Shown here in pieces: positions 22,690 to 34,258 of a DNA stretch of 64,000 bases (positions within the stretch are counted from its first letter, which is position 1; each line of letters begins with the position of its first letter). This stretch comes from Phaeotremella fagi (lineage: Eukaryota; Basidiomycota; Tremellomycetes; Tremellales; Phaeotremellaceae). The notes beneath the pieces are model-generated. The model made no database searches, was not told where the DNA came from, and saw only the letters and a program-made list of their open reading frames with translations. The DNA is taken from assembly GCA_001599715.1 (NCBI GenBank), contig BCHU01000011.1, forward strand, positions 124,001-188,000. The letters are read 5' to 3'. Both the position numbers and the translations under genes were made by a program.

Positions 22690-23743
22690 ATGCCAGCACC
22701 CCCGTCAGACCTAGAATCCCAAAACCTAACAGCCCAAGATTTCGAATACGATGAGAACGAATACGAGAACCAAGTTTCCACCGAACCAACTCCTCCACCC
22801 ATTACCTCAACCCAACCAAAACCAAATAGATCACCTTACCATCTCCCAGCCTCCGAACAACTCAAAGGTCTAGCCAACCGAATAATCTTTTCTCGATATT
22901 ACATCTTGTTTTATTTCGTGATGATGAGTTTGAGTTTGACTACGGTGGTGTTGAGTTTGATAGCTACGGCTGGTGGGGGTTGTCCACCTTTCAGTTGGCA
23001 TGTTTTGGAGGTTATTATTAACGGGATGATGGTTTTGGAGGTTGGGACGAGATGGGTCGCTTATGGGAAGGTGGGTCTCTTCTTTTCCTTAGGATCTTCT
23101 GCTCCTTTTCATGAGATGGTGATGTTGATGTAAACGATGATTTTCGTTTCTCTCGTTTCCGACAGGCTTGACTTCATATCTTTTACTGACGCTGACTACT
23201 CTATCAGAAATACCCCATGACACTCCTCAACGTCATCGATCTTCTCCTAGTCTTATTCTGCTCATTAACACTGATACTAGTATTCAAAAACCCATGCTCG
23301 GAAGGAACAAGACGTAAGTCCCGCCTATCCAATGCGAATTCATTATTCGCTTACTCTAACCAACGAAACCCACAGAGGAAGAAGTCCTAGATACAATCCT
23401 GCTAGTGATCCGAAACGCCGTCCAATTCCTAAGACTAGGCAACATCCTCCGTCGATCTGGTCATTCCCTGTTAAATCCACCTAAACCAATCGACCTGTCT
23501 CAAGCCAGAACGGCATCTTTGGCTTTAGATCTGGATCTGGATTTAGACGATGAGGAGGCAGTTGCTGAACGTCATTTGAGTGGGCGACGGACGTTGGTGG
23601 GAGGGGGTGGGGGGGAGAGGTATGAACCGTTGTTCAGTGATGAGGTTGAGGAAGGGGTTGTTAGACAGCCCTTGAGGTTGAGTAGGGATGGGAGGGAGGA
23701 TTTGACTGAGGAAGATCAGGATGCTTGGGATAGATTGGGTTAG
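22690..23743 (+). CDS. Small four-helix membrane protein of voltage-sensor/ion-transport type
   Basis: Three exons (22690-23070, 23208-23313, 23376-23743) give 284 residues. A disordered N-terminus is followed by four hydrophobic segments: YYILFYFVMMSLSLTTVVLS (about residues 70-95), FSWHVLEVIINGMMVLEVGT, LLNVIDLLLVLFCSLTLILV and a positively charged VIRNAVQFLRLGNILRRSG. The acidic residues in helix 2 and the Arg-bearing fourth helix resemble an S1-S4 voltage-sensor domain with no pore helices. The tail is acidic with a Leu-Asp repeat (LDLDLDLDDEE). Fungi encode similar short ion-transport-domain proteins of unknown role, probably in an internal or plasma membrane. The family call is moderate; transport activity cannot be inferred. 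Confidence 0.72.
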
Positions 23744-24631
23744 GTTTTCTCATTGGGGGTGTAGTTGACTTAGTTGTTGTGTTGTGATGATGGATCTGAT
23801 GTTTTTCTTGTCCCCCGATGCCCCGTTGGAGTTGTTTGGTTATTCTTTTAGACGACTTGGGGTTGGGGTTAGTCCTGCCCCTGCCCCTGAGGTCGGTGGA
23901 TGGTACCGGTGTGATAGCCCTGAATATCATTTCATAGTGGTGTTGTTGATTGTTGGTTGTTGAGTGAGGTTTGTTGAGTCTGAGTCTGGTGCTAGGTGTC
24001 CAGCAGTAGCAGGTTGTGTCTGTTTATGCATACTGTATAGCGTCGTTAGTCACTGGATGAATTGGATAGGATGCACATGATCTAGTTGTGGAGTAACTCA
24101 CCTTCATGGATGGATGATCCTCACGTCATTACGAGTGCCAGGGGTGCTCAATCTATCCTCTTTCCTCTTTCCTATTTCATCTTCATTCCTATCTTCTTCA
24201 TCTTCTTCTTCTATCCATTCATCCCTTCTCCTTTCTCTCCTCATATCATATAAGTAATCAACTATCCCAACCACCTAATTATATTACATTTACATAACAC
24301 CTAGTGTCGTACTCCAAACCCACCCAGACCCACTTCCGCTTTTTTATCTCCTACAACCCTTTTTGGTCCGATAGGTTTTCTCCAATCCTTTTCGTTCATT
24401 TTCTTTGGGGTAAAATAAACATTAATTCTGGTAAAGTACTACTACTGCGAGTCAAGCTTGGTTCGGACCGTACTCCACAAACTAGTACAGTACTAAAATC
24501 GTAAGTTACAAATTACAACCCCCATCACAACCATTCCGTAATATCAAAAAATAACAACACTAACTTTACTTCTATTTTATCATTCAACTTTATTTCTTAT
24601 CATTATTCAATTTGATTATCTGACCCCACAG
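23744..24631. other. Intergenic region before the glycogenin gene
   Basis: About 890 bases. The part at about 24165-24240 is a pyrimidine-rich tract of TCTTC/CTTTCC units, typical of fungal core promoters. No coding frame is supported. Confidence 0.45.
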
Positions 24632-27393
24632 ATGTCGTCGTTGTCGTTGTCGTTACCTAACGCCTTCGTCACCCTTTTAACAACATCAACTTATCTCCCA
24701 GGAGCTTTGGTGTTGTTACATTCCCTGAACGACCTTCATCCTTCACCTCGAAATTTCAAAACAGTCTGTTTGGTAACTCCAGAAACTGTCGATGCGAAAT
24801 CTATAGGTGAACTTAGGAAAGCTGGTTGGGATTTGGTGATTGGTGTCGAAGGGATACATAGTGGTTCACTAGGTGATTTCGATCTTAGTTTAATGGGTAT
24901 GTTCATCTCGGTCATCGTTACAGTGTTCATGCTGACGACGTTGGATTTCAATTTAGGCCGACCAGATTTAAATCTCGCTCTGACGAAACTCCATTTATTC
25001 AGACTTTCAACTCTTTTCTCGACCGTCATTTATCTGGATGCAGATGTTCTTCCTCTCAGACCACTCTCACATTTATTCACCACCACTATTCCACATGTCA
25101 TCTCTGCTTGTCCTGATACAGGTTGGCCGGATTGTTTCAATTCCGGTGTGATGGTGATTAGACCTAGGGAGAGTGATTGGGTTGGTTTGATGGGTTTGTT
25201 GAAGAATGGCACTGAGGGCGAGGGTGGGGTTACTAGTGGTTTAGGTGGGAATGGAAGTTTCGATGGTGCAGATCAAGGTTTACTCAATGAATGGTTCTCT
25301 GCCGAAGGTGGTGGTGGTGATTGGAATCGTTTACCTTTCACGTGAGTCGTCAAGTCAATGAATGATCTTTTTACTTACCCTCCATAGATACAACGTAACT
25401 CCAACAGCTGCATACACCTATGCACCAGCTTATCGTCGTTTCGGCCACAAAATCAACGCTGTTCACTTTATCGGTCCTAATAAACCTTGGGCGAATCTTG
25501 ATTCACGTCCTGCAGGAATGTCTTCACCTACGAATAAAGAACCTACCTATGATTGTGAGTCAGACATTCAATTCGTCGACTAACAACCCAGACCCCGCTC
25601 TTATCGATCGATGGTATAGCGTCTACGATAAACATGTTCGACCAACTGCCGCTCATCATCCTGATCTCGCTCAACGATTCGCTGTACCTCAAAACGTAGC
25701 TGTTTGGAACGCCCCTTCTCATGAACAACCTTCCGATCGTCTCAGTCTCGAAGCTCTCAAAGCTGCATCAGCAGCTGGTGTCTCGTCATTCAAACCTGGT
25801 CAATATCTCAGTCTTCCATTAGAAGGTCGTGTAGATTTGGTCATGCCAAAACCAAAAATCAGAACTCCAAGTCCGACTATCGTTGAAAACCAATCACCTA
25901 CTGCGTTAACTTCACCACCGATAGAATCTGCACCACCCCCTCAAAGCTTTGAACAACAAACCGCTCAACCTTCAACTTGGGACGGTTCGAGATATGCACC
26001 ACCTACCACTGGTCGTCCGGAGATGGAAATTCCAATGGATACATTTTATGAATCAGCTTGGGACGCTCCTGCTAAAGATCAATCGAAGTATTTCGAAAGC
26101 AAACAAGACAACGCTTACCCTGTTCTACCCGATTCTGTGGTTAACGACAATTGGTATAAACAATTTGTTGGTACGGTTCCAGATCGAAACTATACTAGAG
26201 CTGTTTTCCCTTGGGAGGAGAATCAAGATACTAGACCTAGAGCTGGTAGAGTGTTCCCACCTGGGGATACACCACCTTCGCACGGTTCTCAAACTAGACC
26301 TCCGACTGTTGAGATTAAACCAGCTACACCTGATGTCCCATCACCTCCTTCACCACCTTCTCAACCATCACCACCGATTCAACATAAGTCTATGGCAGAA
26401 GCTATGGCATCTTATACCAATGCTTGGGATTCAGTTCCTCAGATTCGCAGATATGTTGATAGATTGAGTGGAATTGGACTTGGGGGACCTAGACCACCTC
26501 CACCAATCGCTTCACCTGGTTTAGGCGCTGTTTCACAACCAACCCCAATATCTTTCGGTGCTGATGTTGGGAAAGAGATTGCTCACGAGACAAGGTCTGA
26601 TGGGAGTAGAGACGGCGACGATGAAGATGACAGTGATGTTGACGACGATGATTCAGGTAGATCTGTTGGGGTATCAACTTCAACTGGTGGTGAGAACGTA
26701 CCTAAAAAAGAGAAGAAGAAGAAAACACCAAAATATCGTGATCGACATGTTCAAACTGATAAAGCAGAATTAGTCGATGCTAAAGTCCAAACCACTTTTA
26801 ATTCATCCACTTCACCTGGGGTTAGAGGTATTGAATTACCGATGACGACGTCGAGACGACCTAGTCATAACAATTTAGATCGATTCGAAAGGAATCTTGG
26901 TTTCACTTCGAATTCGACTTTGACTAAGAACAACGGTAATGGTGGTCAACGACCAAGAACTGGTAGATTATCTTCATCTAGTGATGCGACGGTTACTGGG
27001 AATTCACCTAAATCTGAGAAAGAGAAATCAAAGGAAACTTCGTCACCACCGAATGAATCTAGTTCAAACTCAACAAAATTCGGTCAAACCAAACCATTCC
27101 CAAATTTCTTACCGTCAACTCCATCCACTGGAAACATCAAATCGAATTTCAAAGATACGTCTGGTATACCGCCACTTTCTGTTGATGCGATTGGTGGAGC
27201 TGGAGGTGGGAATGGGGGTGTTGGGGGTTATGGAACGGGTTTACTTGGACATGGAAGGAAGGCTAGTGTTGATTCGACTGGGGGTGGAACGGGGGGTGGG
27301 GGAAGGATTTGGGATCCATCGACCGATATTGATGTTAGGAAGAGAGATACTCAACAGGTTCTTAGTCGTTTCATGAACGCTCCTCCGAAGTAG
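24632..27393 (+). CDS. Glycogenin-type glucosyltransferase (GT8) with long disordered tail
   Basis: Four exons (24632-24896, 24957-25341, 25388-25554, 25592-27393) give 872 residues. Glycogenin self-glucosylates from UDP-glucose on a tyrosine and primes glycogen synthesis in the cytosol. The catalytic domain (about 1-310) shows AFVTLLTTSTYLPGALVLLH, the metal-binding D-x-D in VIYLDADVLPL, FNSGVMVIRP, DGADQGLLNEW and the GT8 motif HFIGPNKPWA. The remaining 550 residues are Pro/Ser/Gly-rich and acidic in places (DGDDEDDSDVDDDD), with short recurring W-containing motifs (FYESAWDAP, VNDNWYKQF) as in other fungal glycogenins, where the tail binds glycogen synthase. Known glycogenins vary widely in tail length. 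Confidence 0.9.
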
Positions 27394-27922
27394 GGCTTCG
27401 TTTCGGAGGGATTCACGGACAAGTCGATTTTCGTACCCTCTTTTTTTCGGTTAAGAATTTAGATATCAGATTTCAAGGATACCGAAGTTATTTGGCTTCA
27501 TCTGGGTTTGAAGATCATTGTTGGCTCTTTCATCCATCCATTCACTCCAATTCTTTAAACAATAAATCGTTTCTTTACATATCAATTTCGTATCCCTTCC
27601 TTCCAAACACCTTCGAACTCAACTTATAATACCGTATCTACTCTACTTAGAATTGAAAGAGATGTCTCAATCTCACCATATATGCAACATATAACATATC
27701 AGTCACGTGACTCACCTCATAAACGTGCGTGCCCGTCTGACGTCAGGGCGTAAATTAAAACCAACTAAGGGTCCTTTCTTGGAATTCCAGGCACGATTGT
27801 TTATGGAGTGAAAAAAGTGTGGTGCGTGCGGAAAAACACATGGTACGAAGAAAAGTTTATAAGAGCAACAATATTTTAAGAAATATTCTTCCTCCCCTCA
27901 CACGACAAGAATTCACACGACA
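27394..27922. other. Intergenic region before the MFS transporter gene
   Basis: About 530 bases holding the glycogenin 3' end, a perfect CACGTG palindrome (separate entry) and a GAAAAATATTCTT-like AT-rich stretch before the ATG at 27923. No gene is seen. Confidence 0.45.
27701..27712. promoter_or_regulatory. Perfect AGTCACGTGACT palindrome (E-box/Cbf1-type site)
   Basis: A 12-base perfect palindrome centred on CACGTG, about 210 bases upstream of the MFS gene start. The GTCACGTGAC core is the classic target of fungal bHLH factors such as Cbf1. Binding is inferred only from the motif. Confidence 0.5.
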
Positions 27923-30114
27923 ATGTCCCAACCTCAAATTCAAGTTCCAGACAGTGAAAAAGCGATCGCAGTCGTTCCCCAAGAAGACTCTGACACTGAC
28001 AATGAGTCGGACTATCAATCGATCTTAACCCAAGCTGCTAGGGATGGGATTCAACCTTCTTTCTTGGCTAAAGTTAACGTTCTTAATCGGGCTATTGCTG
28101 AGATTGGGATTGGGAGATATCAATATGAATTGTTTGTTACTGCTGGTATGTAGATGTATACTCCCCCTGGGTGTTGTTGACTGACTGATTGGGATAGGTT
28201 TCGGTTGGTTCGCTGATAATATCTGTATATCCTTTATATCTCTGACTTTTGGGTTATACTGATATTTGATAATCTTTTTAGGGCTACAGGGTATCGCCAT
28301 TATCGCTCCTGCCGTCGCTAACGAATGGGAAGGTTATCCCAACGTACGTCGAGTCCATATTCGAAATATTTCCATTCAAGTCTAACAACTCCACCGATTC
28401 TAGGTCCGTCTCTCAACTCTAGCTCTTTACGCAGGTTTAATCGTCGGTGCAACTTTCTGGGGATGTTCGTAAGTCCCCCTCCTTCCACCCATAAGTATCT
28501 ACAACTAAAGAAATCCAGCTGCGATATCATAGGGTAAGCCACCCCTCCCCCTCCCCAAACCACCACTAACCACACACACCCCCCAGTCGTCGTCTAGCCT
28601 GGAACTCAACCCTAGTCATAGGTGGAATATTCGGTATCGCAGCAGGCGCCGCACCCAATTTCACAGTTTTCTGCGTCATGATCGCGTTAATTGGGTTCGG
28701 TGTTGGTGGGAATTTACCTGTTGACGGGACTCTCTTTTTGGAGTTTTTACCGGGGAAACAACAGTATTTGTTGACGCTTTTGAGTGTTTGGTGGGCTGTT
28801 GGTCAGGTTGTTGGGAGTTTGATCTCGGTAGGTGGTTTTTGGGTTGGACGGGTGGTCCTGTTTGACTTGTACTGACTCTACCACAGTGGCCTTTCCTCGC
28901 TAAATACGGTTGTGCAACTCGTAAGTCTCCCTTGTTTCGAATATACACATTACCCTCCTAACTCCCCCACTCAGCTCCTGCCGGAACCTTCTGTGCTAAA
29001 GAGGATAACATGGGATGGAGATACGCCTACTACACCCTAGGCGCTCTAATGCTTTTCCTCTGGTTCATCCGTTTCTTCATTCTCCCAGTTTACGAATCAC
29101 CCAAATTCCTAGCCTCAATAGGGAAAGATTCAGCAGCCGTTGAAGTCATCCATAAAATCGCTAAACGTAACGGTAAAGCCTCTTCGTTAACCGTTGATGA
29201 ACTTCGTAAAGCCGCCGAACCTTTCTTGACAGATTCAGAGAAAGAGAGTATCATCTCCAACGAAACTTCTACTGCGTTCACAACGAGTGAATTGATTAGG
29301 TATTCATTCCAACAAACTAATTTCTCACATATCAAGGCGTTGTTCGTTACTCCCCGATTAGCTTATTCGACTTCATTGGTCATCTTCTGTTATGCAGCTT
29401 TGGGGTTGGCTTATCCTTTATTCAATGGGTTTTTGGGTACATATTTAGCTCAGAAGAACGCTTCTTTCGGAGATACCTCTTTAGACGCTACCTACGCTGG
29501 ATACACTTATCAAGCAGCTTGCGGTGTTCCAGGTAGTTTGTTGGCGGCTGTCATGGTAGAATGGAGAAGAGGTGGTAGAAAGTTGGGTAGGTTTTTTTTT
29601 TGTCAACGGAATCTGTACATCGTCTCCTGATCACGGTGCAACAGCAATGGCGTTCTTCACTATCAGTGCAGGACTCTTTTTGTTCGGTTTAACATTAGCT
29701 AGAAACGGTACCACCATAAACGTGTTAACATGTTTCGCCAGTTTCTTCGAGAACGCTTTCTGTAAGTTGTCGTGTTAACCCATGTCCTTCCTCATTTGTA
29801 ATAAATCTAACCAACTCAGACGGTGCATTATACGGCTACGCCCCCGAAGTATTCCCCGTAAGTCCATCCCCAACCCTTTGCCTCCAAAACCATCCCTAAC
29901 ATAAGTCTCACAGACACCATCAAGAGGAACAGGTGACGCCCTAGCTTCAGCAGCCTCAAGAATCCTAGGAATCTTCGCACCAGTCATAGCCGTTTATTCT
30001 GACGCCGCTAAAACCCCCGATGGACCGGTTTACGCTTCAGCCAGTATCTTTGTGGTTACGGGTTTGGTCATGTTGTTGTTACCTATTGAAACTGTTGGGA
30101 CTACTGCTTTGTAG
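27923..30114 (+). CDS. MFS transporter, SV2/metabolite:H+ symporter-like
   Basis: Eleven exons (27923-28145, 28198-28224, 28282-28343, 28404-28468, 28519-28533, 28587-28827, 28887-28920, 28975-29586, 29645-29761, 29820-29857, 29914-30114) give 544 residues. Transport motifs include FGWFADNIWLQG in the first helix, the loop motif GCSCDIIGRRLAWN, GNLPVDGTLFLEFLP (helix 4) and YGYAPEVFPTPSRGTGDALA, which resemble SV2-like and sugar-porter-like MFS carriers. About twelve hydrophobic segments are present and a large cytosolic loop follows helix 6 (KIAKRNGKASSLTVDELRKA). The substrate is not predictable. A 15-nt micro-exon (28519-28533) encodes part of the conserved D-x-x-G-R-R loop. Confidence 0.85.
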
Positions 30115-30668
30115 AGTGGTGATGTGGTACACAAAAGCACAGAGGGCTTTGGGTGGGTCTGGATATTCAACTATTTAGGAATTGATGTTTGGTTTGAATG
30201 AATGGATTTGTTTTTTTGAGAACTTGACTGTATGCGTACATTTTTATTTGGATTGTGTTTTAGAGTCATGTTTGTGTTACTTGCCACTGCACGTAAGTGC
30301 ATTTGAGAGCAATCACCTGCTGTTCAAGAGCAACCCCGAAAATTCATAAGGAAATTTGCGGCATTACATCAAGTATTTGATATTGGGGATGAAGGTGATT
30401 ATCATAATGTGCATTCTCCGGATATATAAACAGATACCAAAAAAACAAAAAGAAGGGGACGGACGAGAAGACACGAAATGAGGGAGGGGAGGGAAGGGAA
30501 CGAGTGGTTTCGATTCTGAACGTATTATCAAAATAAGAGGATTCTATTTGAAGTATTTCGATTATCACGAAAGGAAAAAGTGATGTCTATGATTTGATCA
30601 TCTAGATTCGAGTGAACTCAAGAAATCAGACAACTAAATCAATCAAATCAGTATCCAAATGAAAATTC
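30115..30668. other. Intergenic region between convergent MFS and GLO3 genes
   Basis: About 550 bases, AT-rich with a G/A-rich patch (AGGGAGGGGAGGGAAGGG, about 30482-30499). Convergent 3' ends; no gene is seen. Confidence 0.45.
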
Positions 30669-32399
30669 TTATTCACTGGGACCCACCTTCAAAGCCCCTT
30701 GTCTAATGCTATCACCCAAATTCTGAACGTCAGGATTAGCCATAACTCTCCCCGCCAAATCTCTAATCCCCCTCTCGATACCCTGTAAACTCTCGTTATC
30801 ACCCAACAAACCTTCTTCCCCGCCACCCAAATGATTTTCATCTTCTTCTTCCTCTGGTCGACCGAAATAAGCGTTGGACGAGATGGCAGTGGCACCTTGG
30901 AACTGTTGAAGTCTTTGTGTCGATTCAGCTGCTGCTGAGGGATCGTAGGTTCCTCGACCGAAATATTGGTCTGATGAAATCGCTGGATTGATGTTAGTTT
31001 TGTTTAACTGGGGTTTAGACGTACCTTTTTGATTACCGAATTTCTCTCTGGCTGCGAAATGATCATCTACAACGGCTGCGCGTCTGTTACATTGGTCAGC
31101 GTTAATTTTTAACGCGATGGAATGGAATAACTCACGTTTTGGTAGGGGCTACAACAGGTGCACCGATAACTTGACCGAAACCCATTTTAACAGGTGCAGC
31201 TTTCTCCTCAACAACAGCCGCGCGGGTTGAAGCAGGTGTAGAAGATCTTGAAATTCCGTTTGAAGCGTTTTTTCTTCTTTCCTCAGCCTCCCTTTCTCTG
31301 AGGGCTTTAGCTTCCTCCTCTTCTTTCCTCTTGTCATAACCCAATCTCTTGATTCTTTCCTCTTCCTCCAAAGCTTTTCTTTGAGCTTCTTCGAAATTGA
31401 TACCAGTGGAAGCCTTTTTCGCACCGAGTTTAGACGATTTGATACCGGACGTCGATGTTGGTGTTGCACTTTGAGTGGTTGTAGATGAAGATGAAAGTTT
31501 GGTACTTGGATTGGGTCTGGTTGTCGTTCCAGATCTCAATGATGAGGATGTGACGGTTCTGGGTCCAGTGGCTGCTGGTGTTGGTCGGGCGCCGATAGAT
31601 GGTGGTGCAGCAGGTTTGGTGGCTGTAGCTGCTGGTTTGGCTGCTGTAGTTTTATCCCAAGATGAAAAGAAATCATCAGTTGAGGCTGAAGGTGTAGAAT
31701 TTTGAGTTCCCATAGGTGTAAGATCCAATCCATCGACGTGAATTCCAGATGGGTATCTGTAAGTGTATGGATCAGTACCGAAACACGTCCAACTTGACGT
31801 TCCAAAAATGTCTACATACCTGTTGACATCTTCTTGAACACGTCTAGCGATTTCTTCTTTGTACAAACCAGCGACTCTTGAAGTATATCGTGCACGAGCA
31901 TCACCGTTTCCAGGAGGGAGTAAAGAGGATCCACCATGTTTCATGAAGAAATCGGTGATGTTGGCATTACCACCGACTTTGATTTGACGTAGTTGAGCTA
32001 AAGACCATGAATCGAGATTGGTAGAACTGTTATGAAGGTTAACATCACGTTCAATACGATGATTCACTGATTACTCACCGAACGAATGAGATATGAACAC
32101 CTAAGTTACGATGAACACTTGAACAGTCTAAACAAAGATAGATTCCAAAAGTCACTGAAGTCCATGTAGGATTTTTAGCAGCACAATCGAAACATTGCTA
32201 TAGGATCAAGGATCATCAGTACGAATTAGAGTAAAATTAAAGAATGAAACAGCCATCTCCATCTGAACCGTGCTCGTCTCCAGTTGGAACGAAAGTCGAA
32301 ATTCTCGTGTACAGAAATGAAACCCTAACCCACCTTGTTGGCCTTTTGAGATTTGAAATGAGCGAACGCAGCGACGGTTTGAGCTTTAGTTGGATCCAT
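30669..32399 (-). CDS. GLO3: ARF GTPase-activating protein Glo3 (ArfGAP2/3 type)
   Basis: Six exons (32399-32334, 32197-32079, 32026-31820, 31756-31136, 31083-31025, 30982-30669) give 461 residues. The ArfGAP zinc finger is complete: [20 protein letters not shown] then [19 protein letters not shown], with the catalytic Arg in HRNLG, and continues [20 protein letters not shown]. The middle is Ser/Thr/Pro-rich, followed by a charged helix ([20 protein letters not shown]) that corresponds to the coatomer-binding region. The end carries two Glo3 motifs, [11 protein letters not shown] and [13 protein letters not shown], which distinguish Glo3/ArfGAP2/3 from Gcs1. It stimulates GTP hydrolysis on Arf1 at COPI-coated Golgi membranes. 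The start at 32399 gives the normal MDPTKAQ N-terminus. Confidence 0.92.
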
Positions 32400-32712
32400 C
32401 GCGTCGAAAAAAGTGATTTTAGGTGAACGTGGAGCGAAAGGGTGGCTTTTCTGTTATTCAAAGAAGGGAGTTGTTGGAGGTGGTTTTTGGTATCAGATTG
32501 AAAGGTTATACTTTCGTGTAGACCTTCCTGAGGTTTACTTTATGGTTTGAGATGGTTAATGTTAAGATGAGAATGAAGATTTATCTGAATGAAATGGATG
32601 AATTGTTACTGTCCATCTGAGTCAGTGAGGAGGATACGCGCACCACCACTTATTATTTTAATGTTATTATTCACATTTAATCCCATGAGGCGATTCATTG
32701 AGGCAGGCAGGT
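32400..32712. other. Divergent intergenic region between GLO3 and the next gene
   Basis: About 310 bases shared by two divergent genes. No TATA box or repeat stands out. Confidence 0.4.
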
Positions 32713-33270
32713 ATGAGTGAATCATTCTGGCCTTCATCTCAACCAATTCTCTTTATCCCAGCCACAAACAATCAACAAATGAGTGCTCAGCCACATGATC
32801 AATTACCCAAGGAATGGGCTCAAAGCTTCAACTCCCAAACACTCTGGGAAGAACAACCATGGTTAGAAAGATTCGGTGATTCCAAAAAATACGAACTTCC
32901 TCATGACAACACTGTCCAACTTTTTCTATGTACCAACCCAGAAACCAAAACCTCACTCTACTCTTTCCTACTTTCCAAATATACGGGTAGGTGGTCAACG
33001 ATTTTGAAAGTAAAAATGGATATTGCGTTGGATGAATCGACTAACGTTTCGATTGAAACTACATCAACGCCTAATCGGTTTATGGGGTCCAAGGATGCAG
33101 TTAAGGGTATCATGGAAGGTTTGAGACGTTCTGGGAAAGACATAGTTGAAGCTTTTCCGAAACTCTATCCTAATGATGAGGATACTCTTGATGTGATCGC
33201 TGAAGAAACGTGTTCAGATGACTGTAATATAGTACTTTCACATTTTGTTTATCGGGCTCGTCATCATTGA
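32713..33270 (+). CDS. Unrecognised protein, intact member of a local paralog pair
   Basis: A single exon of 185 codons from the ATG at 32713; the ATG at 32779 (MSAQPHDQLPKEW) is an equally likely start because it matches where the neighbouring paralog begins. Visible motifs are LPKEWAQSFNSQTLWEEQPW then LERFGD, a strand LFLCTNPETKTSLYSF, LKVKMDIALDESTNVSIE, an SKDAVKGIMEGLRRSG segment and a Cys pair ETCSDDC near the end. No signal peptide, membrane helix or known domain is seen. The gene at 33704-34258 has the same order: PEDWELSTDARKIWKKYPW, LKDYG, FLLFVKPEDENIFFSSK, SVTIHVRVPE. So they are tandem duplicates in the same orientation. Function unknown. Confidence 0.6.
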   Translation: MSESFWPSSQPILFIPATNNQQMSAQPHDQLPKEWAQSFNSQTLWEEQPWLERFGDSKKYELPHDNTVQLFLCTNPETKTSLYSFLLSKYTGRWSTILKVKMDIALDESTNVSIETTSTPNRFMGSKDAVKGIMEGLRRSGKDIVEAFPKLYPNDEDTLDVIAEETCSDDCNIVLSHFVYRARHH

Positions 33271-33703
33271 GTAGGGGTTGGAGGCAGAGGTTGAGAGTGG
33301 GGTTTGATGTACAGTAGTCCATAGTTATAATACTCAGAGGGGTGAATAGTCTGTACGAATGCAAGTACATACTCGTACAGTTAAGAAGCTTTTGACCATT
33401 TGCATTGAGTCAGTCCTTGAATCACTTCGTGCACGAATCAGAAAACCTTCCCTCTTTAACTCTGCTTTCAGCATTAGAAAAATCGGCCAAGAGGAATGAG
33501 AAATCGCACCAAGTCCTTTCATCCTGGCTCCACTCAAATAACAAGTCCGAATGGCACATGAAAGGTTAGACAAACACCTTGGAACAACCTTTGTAATCCA
33601 CGTTCACTGACATATAAAGAAACAGAAAGTCTTCTCATCTTTTTTCGTTGATACAACCAGCTTTCGCCACCAATCAAATCAACTCATCATTCAGAATTTC
33701 GAA
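33271..33703. other. Intergenic region between the two unknown paralogs
   Basis: About 430 bases with no supported gene; it includes the TATA-like element listed separately. Confidence 0.4.
33613..33618 (+). promoter_or_regulatory. TATA box upstream of the interrupted paralog
   Basis: TATAAA within ACATATAAAGAAAC, about 86 bases before the ATG at 33704, followed by pyrimidine-rich sequence. Position is normal for a fungal core promoter. Confidence 0.4.
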
Positions 33704-34258
33704 ATGTCGTCTGAACCACCCAACAACGATCCAGAAACAACTTCAGACACCATAGAGTCCTCCTACCCAATCCCCGAAGATTGGGAATTAAGTACCGACG
33801 CGCGCAAAATTTGGAAAAAGTATCCATGGCTTAAAGACTATGGAACAGCAGAGTAACATACATCAGCTTCAGACGGATCCACCAAATTCCTCTTATTCGT
33901 CAAACCGGAAGACGAAAATATCTTCTTTTCTTCCAAAAGGGCCAAAGTCGAAAAAGAAGGCAGGTTGTATTTATCAGTAACTATTCACGTTAGGGTTCCG
34001 GAGCAAGACAAAACGTTTTCAACTCGATACAGTACGAGGCTTACAAGAAACTCTAGTCTTACATTAGGTGTGGAAAACAGCAAAGACGGTTTCCAGAGCC
34101 ATGCTTGGGATGAATGTAACGATAGCGAGCTTGTCAGAAGTGGTTTGACGGGAGGAGTTCTCCCGTGGACGGATAGTCAGGATTCGACCGATATCCACTC
34201 GTTTGTTTTTGATCAGGCTTTGAAATCTGATATGTTCTATGAGGCTCCTAAGAAATAA
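33704..34258 (+). pseudogene. Paralog of the gene at 32713, interrupted by an in-frame TAA
   Basis: From the ATG at 33704 the frame encodes MSSEPPNNDPETTSDTIESS then PEDWELSTDARKIWKKYPWL, KDYGTAE and a TAA at 33854-33856 after 50 codons. The same frame stays open for 133 more codons to the stop at 34256-34258, holding KFLLFVKPEDENIFFSSKRA, LYLSVTIHVRVPEQDK and a terminal SDMFYEAPKK. Alignment by eye with the upstream paralog runs across the stop without a gap. No intron of normal length can skip it. It is most simply a recent pseudogene; stop readthrough or a sequencing error would be the alternatives. Confidence 0.6.

Noticed and set aside
25949..26683. Overlapping open frames on both strands inside the glycogenin tail
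   Set aside because: They are shadows of the long single exon 25592-27393, which continues the catalytic domain.
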